In this document: positions 8,848-17,020 of the stretch, piece after piece | How the letters are laid out: each line of letters opens with the position of its first letter | How positions within the stretch are numbered: the first letter of the stretch is position 1 | From: Micromonospora globbae | GTDB lineage: Bacteria > Actinomycetota > Actinomycetes > Mycobacteriales > Micromonosporaceae | NCBI RefSeq assembly: GCF_003610785.1 | Contig: NZ_RAQQ01000002.1 | Span: 310,001-374,000 of the forward strand | Direction of reading: 5' to 3' | DNA: 64,000 nucleotides | Made by a program: the position numbers and the translations under genes | The notes under the pieces: model-generated | Databases searched by the model: none | Seen by the model: the letters and a program-made list of their open reading frames with translations, nothing else | What the model was told of the DNA's origin: nothing

Positions 8848-10848
8848 TCACTCGGGCGGGTCGCCGTGGCTGCGCGGGTGCCGCCACTCGTCGTTCTCCT
8901 GTGGTGCGCGCTGGGCGCCCAACCGGGTCTCCTCGGGCTCGTCGGTCTCCTCGAAGCTGGGCCGGCGGACGTGCTCCGGGTCCGGCACGTTGACCGGGCG
9001 GGCGCCGGACTGCGGCGCCGGGGTGTACTCGGTCGCCTCGCGCGGGCCGTGCGCGCCCTCGGCGGCCGGGGACTCGGGCACCTTGCGGACGTGGCGCATC
9101 TCCTCGCGGAACTCCTGCGGCGGCCGGGTGGTGCGCTGCGGGAGGTCGCGGCCGAGGTCGGCGACGACGGGGCCGTACTTCGCGTCGAACGCGGGCCGCT
9201 CGGAGCGGATGCGGGGCATCCGGTCGAAGTTGCGCAGCGGCGGCGGGCAGGTGGTGGCCCACTCGAGCGAGTTGCCGTAGCCCCAGGGGTCGTCGACCGT
9301 GACCATCGCGCCGTACCGCCAGGACTTCCACGCGTTGTAGATGAAGAACAGCGTGGAGAAGCCGAGCACGAACGCGGAGATGGACGAGATGGTGTTCAGC
9401 GTGGTGAAGCCGTCGGTGGGCAGGTAGTCGGCGTACCGCCGCGGCATGCCCTCGTTGCCGAGCCAGTGCTGCACGAGGAACGTGCCGTGGAAGCCGAGGA
9501 ACATCGTCCAGAAGTGGACCTTGCCGAGCCGCTCGTCGAGGAGCCGCCCGGTGAACTTCGGCCACCAGAAGTAGAAGCCGCCGAAGAGCGCGAACACCAC
9601 GGTGCCGAACAGCACGTAGTGGAAGTGCGCGACGACGAAGTACGTGTCGTGGGTGTGGAAGTCGACCGGCGGGGCGGCCAGCTGCACGCCGGTGAGGCCG
9701 CCGAGCAGGAAGGTGACGAGGAAGCCGATGGCGAACAGCATCGGCGTCTCGAACGTGATCTGCCCCTTCCACATGGTGCCGATCCAGTTGAAGAACTTCA
9801 CGCCGGTCGGCACGGCGATGAGGTAGCTGAGGATGCTGAAGAACGGGAGCAGCACCTGGCCGGTGGCGAACATGTGGTGCGCCCACACGGTCATCGACAG
9901 GAAGGTGATCGCCATGGTGGCGAGCACCAGACCGGTGTAGCCGAAGATCGGCTTACGGGAGAAGACCGGGATGATCTCGGTGATGATGCCGAAGAACGGC
10001 AGCGCGATGATGTAGACCTCGGGGTGGCCGAAGAACCAGAACAGGTGCTGCCAGAGCATCGGCCCGCCGGTCGCGGCGTCGTAGACGTGGGCGTTGATCA
10101 GCCGGTCGGCCGCGAGGGCCAGCAGCGCCGCGGCGAGCAGCGGGAAGACCAGGATCACCAGCACGCTGACGAAGAGCATGTTCCAGGTGAAGATCGGCAT
10201 CCGGAACATGGTCATGCCGGGGGCGCGCAGCGTCAGGATCGTGGTGATCATGTTGACCGCGCCGAGGATCGTGCCCAGGCCGGAGACGACCAGCCCGAGC
10301 ACCCACAGGTTCGCGCCGACACCCGGGGAGTGCTCCACGTCGCTCAGCGGCGTGTACGCGGTCCAGCCGAAGTCCGCCGAGCCGTTCGGCGTCGCGAAGC
10401 CACTGATCACCATGAGGCCGCCGAACAGGAACAGCCAGTAGGCGAGCGCGTTGAGCCGGGGGAACGAGACGTCCGGCGCGCCGACCTGGATCGGCACGAT
10501 GAAGTTCGCGAAGCCGAATGCCGCGGGGGTGGCGAACAGCAGCAGCATGACGGCGCCGTGCGAGGTGAACAGCTGGTTGTACTGCTCCGGCGACAGGAAC
10601 TGCATCCCGGGCCGGGCCAGCTCGGCGCGCATCAGCATCGCCTCCAGGCCGGCCACGAGGAAGAACCCGAACGAGGTCAGCAGGTAGAGGATGCCGATCT
10701 GCTTGTGGTCGGTGGTGGCCAGGAACCGGATGAGCGAGGACCCGGGGAGGGACTTGCGGAGCGGCCCGGGGTACCCGCCGAAGCGGGCTGGCGCCAGGAT
10801 CGCCGGTCCCCGATCTCGGCCTGGCTCCGTCGTCACCCGCTCGGGCAT
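8848..10848 (-). CDS. ctaD: cytochrome c oxidase subunit I, stand-alone copy
   Basis: This 666-residue, twelve-helix subunit holds the haem a and haem a3-CuB centres of the aa3 oxidase. Visible ligand motifs are [10 protein letters not shown] (low-spin haem), GHPEVY (CuB histidine and the cross-linked tyrosine, about residue 272), WAHHMF (about 321) and HFHYVLF (about 405). After the core there is a hydrophilic C-terminal extension of about 90 residues rich in Glu, Arg and Pro. ATG 10848 is chosen because GAGGTGAG sits just upstream; a GTG at 10857 overlaps that site. No ctaC, ctaE or qcr genes are near. An exact GTTT-N15-GGGTAG promoter lies 40 nt upstream, so this looks like a stress-induced isoform. 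Confidence 0.93.
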   Translation of the reverse strand: MPERVTTEPGRDRGPAILAPARFGGYPGPLRKSLPGSSLIRFLATTDHKQIGILYLLTSFGFFLVAGLEAMLMRAELARPGMQFLSPEQYNQLFTSHGAVMLLLFATPAAFGFANFIVPIQVGAPDVSFPRLNALAYWLFLFGGLMVISGFATPNGSADFGWTAYTPLSDVEHSPGVGANLWVLGLVVSGLGTILGAVNMITTILTLRAPGMTMFRMPIFTWNMLFVSVLVILVFPLLAAALLALAADRLINAHVYDAATGGPMLWQHLFWFFGHPEVYIIALPFFGIITEIIPVFSRKPIFGYTGLVLATMAITFLSMTVWAHHMFATGQVLLPFFSILSYLIAVPTGVKFFNWIGTMWKGQITFETPMLFAIGFLVTFLLGGLTGVQLAAPPVDFHTHDTYFVVAHFHYVLFGTVVFALFGGFYFWWPKFTGRLLDERLGKVHFWTMFLGFHGTFLVQHWLGNEGMPRRYADYLPTDGFTTLNTISSISAFVLGFSTLFFIYNAWKSWRYGAMVTVDDPWGYGNSLEWATTCPPPLRNFDRMPRIRSERPAFDAKYGPVVADLGRDLPQRTTRPPQEFREEMRHVRKVPESPAAEGAHGPREATEYTPAPQSGARPVNVPDPEHVRRPSFEETDEPEETRLGAQRAPQENDEWRHPRSHGDPPE

Positions 10849-10887
10849 GGCTCTCACCTCATGGTCGGCACAAGGGGACGGGCGTGC

Positions 10888-10912
10888 CTACCCGACCCGC
10901 TCCCTATGAAAC
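10888..10912 (-). promoter_or_regulatory. SigB/SigF-type promoter of ctaD
   Basis: Reading the minus strand, GTTT (10912-10909) is separated by 15 nt from GGGTAG (10893-10888). This is an exact match to the known SigB/SigF pattern. The ctaD start is 40 nt downstream. Confidence 0.75.
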
Positions 10913-10951
10913 CAGGCCGAAGGGGTAAATCTGCTCAATTCGCGGTGCCGG

Positions 10952-11680
10952 TCAGTTCACCGGCAGCATGGCCCAGACCGCCTTGCCGTCCCCGACGGGC
11001 GCGCTGCCCCAGCGCTGGGCCAGCTCCCGGACGAGCAGCAGGCCGCGGCCGCCCTCGGCGCGCGGCTGGGGAGCGCGGGCCTGCACCGACCTGCGGCACC
11101 CGTCGACCACCGCGAGATGCAGGTACGGCGGCCGCAGCGTCAGTGTCACCTGCATCGGTGTGCCGGCGTGCCGGACGACGTTGGCGACCAGCTCGCTGAG
11201 GACCACCGAGGCGGGCCCGGCCACCTCCGGCAGGTTCCACCGGGCGCAGGCGTCCCGGACCAGCTCCCGCGCGCGTCGGCACGCCTCGGCCACCGGCTCC
11301 AGGCGGGCGCCCAGCCGGGGCGCGACCGCGGCCCGGGCCGCGCGGGTCGCCTCGTCGCAGTCCCGCCGCACCGGCACCACCCGGCAGGTGGTCGACTCGG
11401 CCAGCCACCGCGCGGCGGGCGGCGGCGGGGCGCACAGCACCACGGGCACGGCCGGCCACTCCTCGGCGCGGCGGGCCGCCGCCGCGAACACCGAGAGCGC
11501 CAGGCGGTCGCGGACGGCGACCCCGCCCAGGTCCACCACGAGGGCGTCGGGCTGCGCGGTGAGGCACGCGTCCAGCGCCCGGTGGACCGCACGCATCGTG
11601 CCCAGGTCGAGCGTCCCGTCGAGACGGACGACGGTGACCGGCGAACCCTCGCGCACCTCGCAGGTGATCCGGCTCGACAT
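10952..11680 (-). CDS. STAS domain fused to an anti-sigma-factor-type ATPase/kinase (RsbW-like)
   Basis: This 242-residue protein has an N-terminal STAS-like domain (about residues 1-95: VVRLDGTLDLGTMRAVHRAL, then ALVVDLGGVAVRDRLALSVF). It is followed by a GHKL ATPase domain of the RsbW/SpoIIAB class at about 115-242, with N-box SELVANVVRHAG and G-box GGRGLLLVREL. Such kinases hold a sigma factor or phosphorylate a STAS partner. Having both in one chain suggests internal regulation. It has its own exact stress promoter at 11743-11718, a typical feedback arrangement. It lies 2.2 kb from the sigma-STAS gene, which makes that protein a natural but unproven target. Confidence 0.82.
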   Translation of the reverse strand: MSSRITCEVREGSPVTVVRLDGTLDLGTMRAVHRALDACLTAQPDALVVDLGGVAVRDRLALSVFAAAARRAEEWPAVPVVLCAPPPPAARWLAESTTCRVVPVRRDCDEATRAARAAVAPRLGARLEPVAEACRRARELVRDACARWNLPEVAGPASVVLSELVANVVRHAGTPMQVTLTLRPPYLHLAVVDGCRRSVQARAPQPRAEGGRGLLLVRELAQRWGSAPVGDGKAVWAMLPVN

Positions 11681-11717
11681 CAGGACCTCTTCGCGTCTCG
11701 TCGGTGGGACTCAGGAA

Positions 11718-11743
11718 CTACCCCCCGCCCCGACCGACGAAAC
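11718..11743 (-). promoter_or_regulatory. SigB/SigF-type promoter of the STAS-kinase gene
   Basis: On the minus strand GTTT (11743-11740), 16 nt, then GGGTAG (11723-11718). The start codon at 11680 is 38 nt further on. Confidence 0.75.
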
Positions 11744-11830
11744 CGGCCTCACGCGAGCCGCCCTCGCGCTCCCGGGATCGGAGCGCGACGGCGTCGCGGC
11801 CGAGCGTGCCCGCGTCCGCGCGGGCTCGGC

Positions 11831-12286
11831 TCAGCGGCGTCGGCCGGTCAGCGCCCCGAGCGCGATCATGATCACGCCGAGTCCCAGGTGCAGCCAGTTG
11901 TCCGCGGCGTTGAGCGGCAGGACGTTCGCGCCGCTGTCGGCGTCGACGGCGAGCCCGTAGAGCCAGAGCACCAGGTAGATCGCGCCGCCACCGACCAGGT
12001 AGGTCCGGGCGCGGGTGACCGTCCGGGCCATGACGAGGCCGGCCACCCCGAAGGCGAGGTGGACGAGGTTGTGCAGCACCGAGACCTGGAAGGCGCCGAG
12101 CAGCGTGGCCCCGGAGTGGTGGCCGGCGAGGCGCAGGTCCCCGATGGGGTCGGTGACCCCGGGAACGAAGCCGAGAACGCCGACGATCAGGAAGACCACG
12201 CCCACGACACCGGCCGCCCGGCGTACCGGCGGCTTGCCGTCGGCCGGGTTGGCCCGGGCGCGGGAGTGGGCCATGGGTCCGGTCAC
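11831..12286 (-). CDS. DUF4383 four-helix membrane protein
   Basis: This 151-residue protein has a short polar N-terminus and four hydrophobic helices (AAGVVGVVFLIVGVLGFV; LHNLVHLAFGVAGLVMA; YLVGGGAIYLVLWLYG; LHLGLGVIMIALGAL). The paired helix starts with Asn-Leu-Val-His and Asn-Trp-Leu-His are typical of DUF4383. The function is unknown; in actinobacteria such proteins are frequently stress-linked. The start may be the ATG at 12274 rather than 12286. An exact SigB/SigF-type promoter lies at 12350-12326. There is no close partner on the same strand. Confidence 0.85.
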   Translation of the reverse strand: MTGPMAHSRARANPADGKPPVRRAAGVVGVVFLIVGVLGFVPGVTDPIGDLRLAGHHSGATLLGAFQVSVLHNLVHLAFGVAGLVMARTVTRARTYLVGGGAIYLVLWLYGLAVDADSGANVLPLNAADNWLHLGLGVIMIALGALTGRRR

Positions 12287-12325
12287 CGCCGTCTCCTCCC
12301 TCTGCGGGCCTCGGCCGGGGCGCGG

Positions 12326-12350
12326 CTACCCGGGATCGGGACGGACAAAC
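12326..12350 (-). promoter_or_regulatory. SigB/SigF-type promoter of the DUF4383 gene
   Basis: On the minus strand GTTT (12350-12347), 15 nt, GGGTAG (12331-12326), 40-52 nt before the two possible starts. Confidence 0.75.
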
Positions 12351-12378
12351 CGCGCCCGGCGGTGGCGGGGCGCCGGCG

Positions 12379-13584
12379 TCACGACGGACCCCCGGCCATG
12401 TCGAACGCCGTGAGGTGGGACTCCTCCCGCCAGGCCGGCCGGCGGGGCGTCGCGGCCAGCTTCCGGACCCGCTCGTAGAGGGTGAGGTACCGCTCGGCCA
12501 TCACCGCCGGGGTGAACCGGGCGACCGCCTCGCGGCGGCACTCGTCCGGGTCGAGGACGCTCGCCGCGAGCACCAGCTCGCCCAGCTCCTCCTCGTCGGC
12601 GGTGAGCAGGCCGGTGCGGCCGTGCGCGACCAGCTCGGGCAGGCAGCCCCGGGCGATCCCCACCACCGGGGTGCCCAGGGCCAGCGACTCGACCACGGCC
12701 GTGCCACCGGGCTCCTCCCAGCGCAGCGGGAACAGCGCCACCCGGGCGGTGGCCAGCAGGTCGTCGCGCTCCCGTCCGGCGACCGTCCCGACCCAGCGCA
12801 CCAGGTCCCCGTCCACGTACGGCGCGACCTCCTCGACGAAGAAGCGGACGTCGGGGTTCTGACGGGCCTCCTCGCCGGCGGCGGCGAGGTCCTCCGGCCG
12901 GTGGTACGGGCCGACGGGGCCGGCGAGGACCAGCCGGAAGCCGACCCGGTGGGCGAGCCGGGCGCCGAGGTCCTGGCCCTTGCCCGGGTTGATCCGACCG
13001 AGCACCACCACGTGGTCGCCCTTGGCGGGCCGGGGCCGGCGGTCGGCGTCCACGGCGAGGGGGGTGGACAGGTGCACGTGCCCGACCGAGTGGTCCCGCA
13101 GCGCCTGCGGCGCCCGCGCCAGCTGGGAGGCCGAGACGCCGTTGACCCGTACCCGGCCGCCGCCGTCGAGGGTCCCGTAGAGGGCGGGGTGCTTGGCCAG
13201 GTCCCAGTGCAGCGTGTGCAGCACGGGCGGTGCGTCGGCGCCCATCGCGGTGAGGGTGGCCAGGCCCACCGCCTCGACGTGGTCGTGCACCAGGTCGATG
13301 TCGTCGCGGGTGTGCAGCTCGCGGACGACGCCCGCCAGGTGCGCCTGCGCGACGCCGCAGACCTGGTTGTACGGCCGCTGGAGGGAGGCGAACTGGCCCT
13401 CGGGGAAGACCGACACCAGCTCGTCCACCGGCAGGGTGCTGTCGCCCACCGAGGCGAGCACCACCCGGACCCCGAGGCGCCGCAGTTCCGGCACCAGCGT
13501 CGCGATCACGTTCTCGATGCCGCCGTAGCCGGGCGGCGGCACCGACAGCCAGGGGCCGGCGTTCATCAGCACGGTGAGGCTCAT
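12379..13584 (-). CDS. glycosyltransferase family 4
   Basis: This 401-residue GT-B retaining glycosyltransferase shows the N-terminal PPPGYGGIENVIATLV loop that binds the acceptor side. The C-terminal nucleotide-sugar domain has VVLGRINPGKGQDLGARLA, and the late motif is FPLRWEEPGGTAVVESLALG, the E-x7-E region. ATG 13584 has GGAGG 8 nt upstream; a GTG at 13593 overlaps that site and is rejected. It lies 49 nt after gpgS on the same strand and is probably in its operon. The pairing suggests a role in glucosylglycerate or a related glycolipid/polysaccharide, but the exact product is not readable from sequence. Confidence 0.85.
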   Translation of the reverse strand: MSLTVLMNAGPWLSVPPPGYGGIENVIATLVPELRRLGVRVVLASVGDSTLPVDELVSVFPEGQFASLQRPYNQVCGVAQAHLAGVVRELHTRDDIDLVHDHVEAVGLATLTAMGADAPPVLHTLHWDLAKHPALYGTLDGGGRVRVNGVSASQLARAPQALRDHSVGHVHLSTPLAVDADRRPRPAKGDHVVVLGRINPGKGQDLGARLAHRVGFRLVLAGPVGPYHRPEDLAAAGEEARQNPDVRFFVEEVAPYVDGDLVRWVGTVAGRERDDLLATARVALFPLRWEEPGGTAVVESLALGTPVVGIARGCLPELVAHGRTGLLTADEEELGELVLAASVLDPDECRREAVARFTPAVMAERYLTLYERVRKLAATPRRPAWREESHLTAFDMAGGPS

Positions 13585-13633
13585 CGCGCCCACCTCCGTC
13601 CGTGGGCGCGGCGGGCGGTGGACGGCCGGCCGT

Positions 13634-14650
13634 TCACGCCGCCGCCATCCGCCGGCGCGGCACCCGGTGCCGCAGCTCCGCGAGGGGCGGACGTTCCTGG
13701 ATGGACACGTCGCTCACCACGATCTCCCGCTCCAGGTTGGGCAGCGCCTCGGAGCCGCCGCGGCGGAACTGGGTCAGCAGCGGGGTCGGGTCCGCGCCCG
13801 GCGCCGCCCAGCCGCGGCGCTGCAACCGGGACCAGACGGTCAGCAGGATCTGGGCGGACATCCGCCCCAGCGCCGCGGTGTCCTGGTGCCGGTGCTTGCG
13901 CTCGCCGAGGTCCACCTGCGCCAGCGCGTCCAGCCCGACCAGTTCGAGCAGGTCGATGAGCATGGCCGTCTCCACGCCGTAGCCGGAGACGAACGGCACC
14001 TGTGCGAGGACGTCGCGGCGGCCGGCGTACTCGCCGGCGAGCGGCTGCACGAATCCCGCGAGCTCCGGCCAGAACAGGTTGAGCAGCGGCCGGGCCATCA
14101 GCTCCGTCACCCGCCCGCCACCGTCCGGCTCCACGCTCGTCGCCCCGACCAGGGGCCGGTGGTAGAACCCCTTCACGAACTCGACCGACGGGTCGGTCAG
14201 CAACGGGCCGACCAGCCCGGTCACGAAGTGCGGGCGGAACTCCCGCAGGTCGGCGTCGACGAACGCCACCACGTCACCCTCGGCGGCGGCCAACCCCGCC
14301 CACAGGGCGTCCCCCTTGCCGGTCAGCCGGGGCAGCCCCCGGGTCATCGCGTCCTGGCTCACCACCTCGGCGCCCGCCGCCCGCGCGACCTGCGCGGTCC
14401 GGTCGGTGGACCGCGAGTCCACCACGATCAGCTCGTCGACGAGGGCGACCCGGTCCATGAGGTGCTCGCGGATGGTGGACACGATCGCACCGACGGTCGC
14501 CTCCTCGTTGCGCGCGGGCAGCACGACGCTCACCCGGCTCGCCCCCTTGGCCCGGACCAGCCGTCGGGCGTTCCACTCGGCGGCCGACGTGGTCCGGTAG
14601 GTGGCCCAGGCCTCCACCACCGGAGAGACGGTCGAATCACTTTCCCGCAC
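13634..14650 (-). CDS. gpgS: glucosyl-3-phosphoglycerate synthase
   Basis: This 338-residue GT81 retaining enzyme transfers glucose from NDP-glucose to 3-phosphoglycerate. The product leads to glucosylglycerate (a compatible solute) and to methylglucose lipopolysaccharides in actinobacteria. Motifs are VVLPARNEEATVGAIV near residue 35, the metal-binding DAD in FVDADLREF near 127, and VSGYGVETAMLIDL near 225. The GTG at 14650 gives the usual family length; the frame stays open far upstream, but that part is antisense to the divergent oxidoreductase. A weak stress-like element (GTTT-N15-GGGTGT, 14680-14656) ends 5 nt before the start, so transcript and start may be closely spaced. Confidence 0.9.
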   Translation of the reverse strand: MRESDSTVSPVVEAWATYRTTSAAEWNARRLVRAKGASRVSVVLPARNEEATVGAIVSTIREHLMDRVALVDELIVVDSRSTDRTAQVARAAGAEVVSQDAMTRGLPRLTGKGDALWAGLAAAEGDVVAFVDADLREFRPHFVTGLVGPLLTDPSVEFVKGFYHRPLVGATSVEPDGGGRVTELMARPLLNLFWPELAGFVQPLAGEYAGRRDVLAQVPFVSGYGVETAMLIDLLELVGLDALAQVDLGERKHRHQDTAALGRMSAQILLTVWSRLQRRGWAAPGADPTPLLTQFRRGGSEALPNLEREIVVSDVSIQERPPLAELRHRVPRRRMAAA

Positions 14651-14848
14651 GGGACACACCCCCAGATCGTGGCGGAAAACACGGCCTCGCATTTCCCAGT
14701 GCCGGCGTCGCGCTAACCGGATCATGCCTACCAGCTTGATCACGATTCGTGCCGCGTCGGGTTCCCTCATCGTGAACGTTTGGTTGCCCGGCCCCCGGGG
14801 GAGTGCTTGCGTCGATACACGAATCCCTGGCGGGAGAGGGCGGGTCGC

Positions 14849-15859
14849 ATGCGTACGTGCCGGGTGGGACTGGTCGGTGCCGGCGGGGTGGCGCAGCGCC
14901 ACGCCCGCGTGCTGTCCGGATTCGAGGACGTCGAACTGGTGGGGGTGACCGACGTGCGCCCCGCCGCGGCGGCGGCGCTGGCCGGCACGCACGGCGCCCG
15001 GACCTTCCGCGACGTCGACGAACTGCTCGCGGCCGGGCCGGACGCCGTGTACGTCTGCGTGCCGCCGTTCGCCCACGGCGCCGTCGAGGAGGCGGTCGTG
15101 GCCGCCGGGGTGCCGATGTTCGTGGAGAAGCCGGTCGCCGTCGACCTCGTCACCGCCGAGCGGATCGCCGACCTGGTCGCCCGGCGCGGGCTGCTCACCG
15201 CCGTCGGGCACCACTGGCGGTACCTGCCCGTGGTGCAGCACGCGCGGGACCTGCTCGCCGGCCGTACCGTGCGGATGGTCAGCGGCGCCTGGTGGGACAG
15301 GGTGCCGCCGGTCGACTGGTGGTGCCGGCGCGACGGCTCGGGCGGCCCCGTGGTCGAGCAGGCTGCCCACGTGCTCGACCTCGTCCGGCTCCTCGTCGGC
15401 GAGGCGACCGAGGTGACCGCGTACGGCGACGGGAGCCCCCCGCCGGTCGAGGGGGCCGACATCGACTCGGTCACGGCGGCCACCCTCCGCTTCGCCGGCG
15501 GCGCGGTCGGCACCCTGACCGCCGCCTGCGTGCTCGGTTGGAAGCACCGGGCCGGGGTGGAGATCCTCGCCGACGGGCTCGCGCTGACCCTGACCGAGGA
15601 CGGCCTGCTCGTCTGCGACGGCGACGGGGAGCGGCGCCTGCCCGCCGACCCGGAGGCCGCCCGGGTGGCCGTCGACCGGGCCTTCGTCGACGCCGTCCGG
15701 GGCCTGGGCGACGACGTCCGCGTCCCGTACGCCGAGGCCCTGGCCACCCACCGGCTGGCGCTGGCCGTGGCCGACTCGGCCCGCACCGGACGCGCCGTAC
15801 GCCTCGACCAGCCGGCCCCGGCGACGCTCCCGGCCAGCGGGGTGACCGTCGATGCGTGA
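14849..15859 (+). CDS. Gfo/Idh/MocA-family NAD(P)-dependent oxidoreductase
   Basis: This 336-residue protein has an N-terminal Rossmann fold (VGLVGAGGVAQRHARVL, about residues 6-22). The family active-site motif is EKPVAVDLVTAERIADL near 94, with Lys as the conserved residue, and the C-terminal alpha/beta domain starts with GGPVVEQAAHVLDLVRLL. It probably oxidises or reduces a sugar or sugar-like substrate. ATG 14849 follows GGAGAGGG. GTTT-N16-GGGGAG at 14778-14803 is one base from the stress promoter pattern. It overlaps the next dehydrogenase by 8 nt, so the two enzymes likely act in one short pathway. Confidence 0.87.
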   Translation: MRTCRVGLVGAGGVAQRHARVLSGFEDVELVGVTDVRPAAAAALAGTHGARTFRDVDELLAAGPDAVYVCVPPFAHGAVEEAVVAAGVPMFVEKPVAVDLVTAERIADLVARRGLLTAVGHHWRYLPVVQHARDLLAGRTVRMVSGAWWDRVPPVDWWCRRDGSGGPVVEQAAHVLDLVRLLVGEATEVTAYGDGSPPPVEGADIDSVTAATLRFAGGAVGTLTAACVLGWKHRAGVEILADGLALTLTEDGLLVCDGDGERRLPADPEAARVAVDRAFVDAVRGLGDDVRVPYAEALATHRLALAVADSARTGRAVRLDQPAPATLPASGVTVDA

Positions 15860-16940
15860 CCGGGTCGTGGTCGTCGAGGGCCCCGGCCGCGTACGCGTGG
15901 TCGAGCAGGACGCCGGGCCGCTGCGACCCGGCACGTTCCGGGTCCAGACGCTGTTCAGCGGCGTCTCCGCGGGCACCGAACTCAGCTACGTCAAGGGCAC
16001 CAACCCCTATCTCAACGTCACCTGGGACGCCGACCTCGGCCTGTTCCGCCCCGGTCCGCCGAGCAGCCCGTACCCGGTGACCCGGCTCGGCTACATGCAG
16101 GTGGGCCGGGTGGTCGAGAGCGCCACCCCGGCGGTCGCGGAGGGCGCGGTCGGCGCCATGACGTACGGCCACCGCACCGGCTGGGTGGCCGACCCGCTGG
16201 CCGAGCGGTTCGTGCCGCTCCCCGACGACCTGGACCCGCTGCTCGGCGTCTACGCCGCCCACATGGGCCCGATCTGCGCCAACGGGCTGCTGCACGCCGC
16301 CGCCGACCTGCACGGGAGCGACGTGCGCTCCCTCGACGACGGGGTGGCCGGCCGCCGCGTCGCCGTGGTCGGGTGCGGGGTCGTGGGCCTGCTCACGGCG
16401 CTGTTCGCCCGGCGGCACGGCGCGGCCTCCGTCGTGGTGCTCGACCCGACGCCGCAGCGGCGGCAGGTCGCCGAGGCGCTGGGGCTGGAGGCCCTCGACC
16501 CGGACGCCGACGACGCCGCCGTGGTGCTCAAGACCCGCTGGGCGCACGCGGCCGGCGACCGGGGCGCCGACGTGGTGTTCCAGTGCCGCGGCCAGGCGTG
16601 GGCCCTGCACCTGGCGCTGCGCCTGCTGCGGCCGCAGGGGACCGTGATCGACCTGGCGTTCTACCAGGCGGGCGCCGACGAGGTGCGCCTCGGGGAGGAA
16701 TTCCACCACAACGGCCTCTCCGTCCGGTGCGCCCAGATCGGGCGGGTGCCCCGTGGTCTCGCTCCCACCTGGGACCGGGAACGCCTCTCGGCCGCGACCG
16801 TCGACCTGCTGCGGGACGACGGCGACGCGATCGGGAAGCACCTCGTCTCGGCGGTGGTGCCGTTCGACGAGGCGCCCGCCGTGCTGACCGACCTCGCCGC
16901 CCGGCGGCGCCACGAGCTCCAGGTGGTGCTGGCGGTCTGA
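15852..16940 (+). CDS. zinc-type medium-chain dehydrogenase (MDR superfamily)
   Basis: This 362-residue alcohol dehydrogenase-like protein has a GroES-like N-terminal part (SGVSAGTELSYVKGT, about residues 38-52), which replaces the usual Cys/His zinc region and resembles bacteriochlorophyllide/threonine-type members. The NAD(P)-binding fold VAVVGCGVVGLLTALFA lies near 170-186. The C-terminus is HELQVVLAV. Residue H-N at FHHNGLSVRCAQIG is typical of sugar-related MDR enzymes. It is translationally coupled to the upstream oxidoreductase. The substrate is unknown. The two-enzyme pair recalls sugar or cyclitol redox modules. Confidence 0.85.
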   Translation: MRDRVVVVEGPGRVRVVEQDAGPLRPGTFRVQTLFSGVSAGTELSYVKGTNPYLNVTWDADLGLFRPGPPSSPYPVTRLGYMQVGRVVESATPAVAEGAVGAMTYGHRTGWVADPLAERFVPLPDDLDPLLGVYAAHMGPICANGLLHAAADLHGSDVRSLDDGVAGRRVAVVGCGVVGLLTALFARRHGAASVVVLDPTPQRRQVAEALGLEALDPDADDAAVVLKTRWAHAAGDRGADVVFQCRGQAWALHLALRLLRPQGTVIDLAFYQAGADEVRLGEEFHHNGLSVRCAQIGRVPRGLAPTWDRERLSAATVDLLRDDGDAIGKHLVSAVVPFDEAPAVLTDLAARRRHELQVVLAV

Positions 16941-17006
16941 GGCGCCGGTCGGGCGCCCGTGCCGACATGCCGACCGGGCGGGACGCGGAAGGCGGCCGAG
17001 TTCGCG

Positions 17007-17012
17007 TACCGT
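17007..17012 (+). promoter_or_regulatory. candidate -10 element giving a leaderless secA2 mRNA
   Basis: TACCGT lies 8 nt before the ATG at 17021 and fits the actinobacterial TANNNT -10. No Shine-Dalgarno sequence is present. Confidence 0.4.
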
Positions 17013-17020
17013 TGCGGCTC

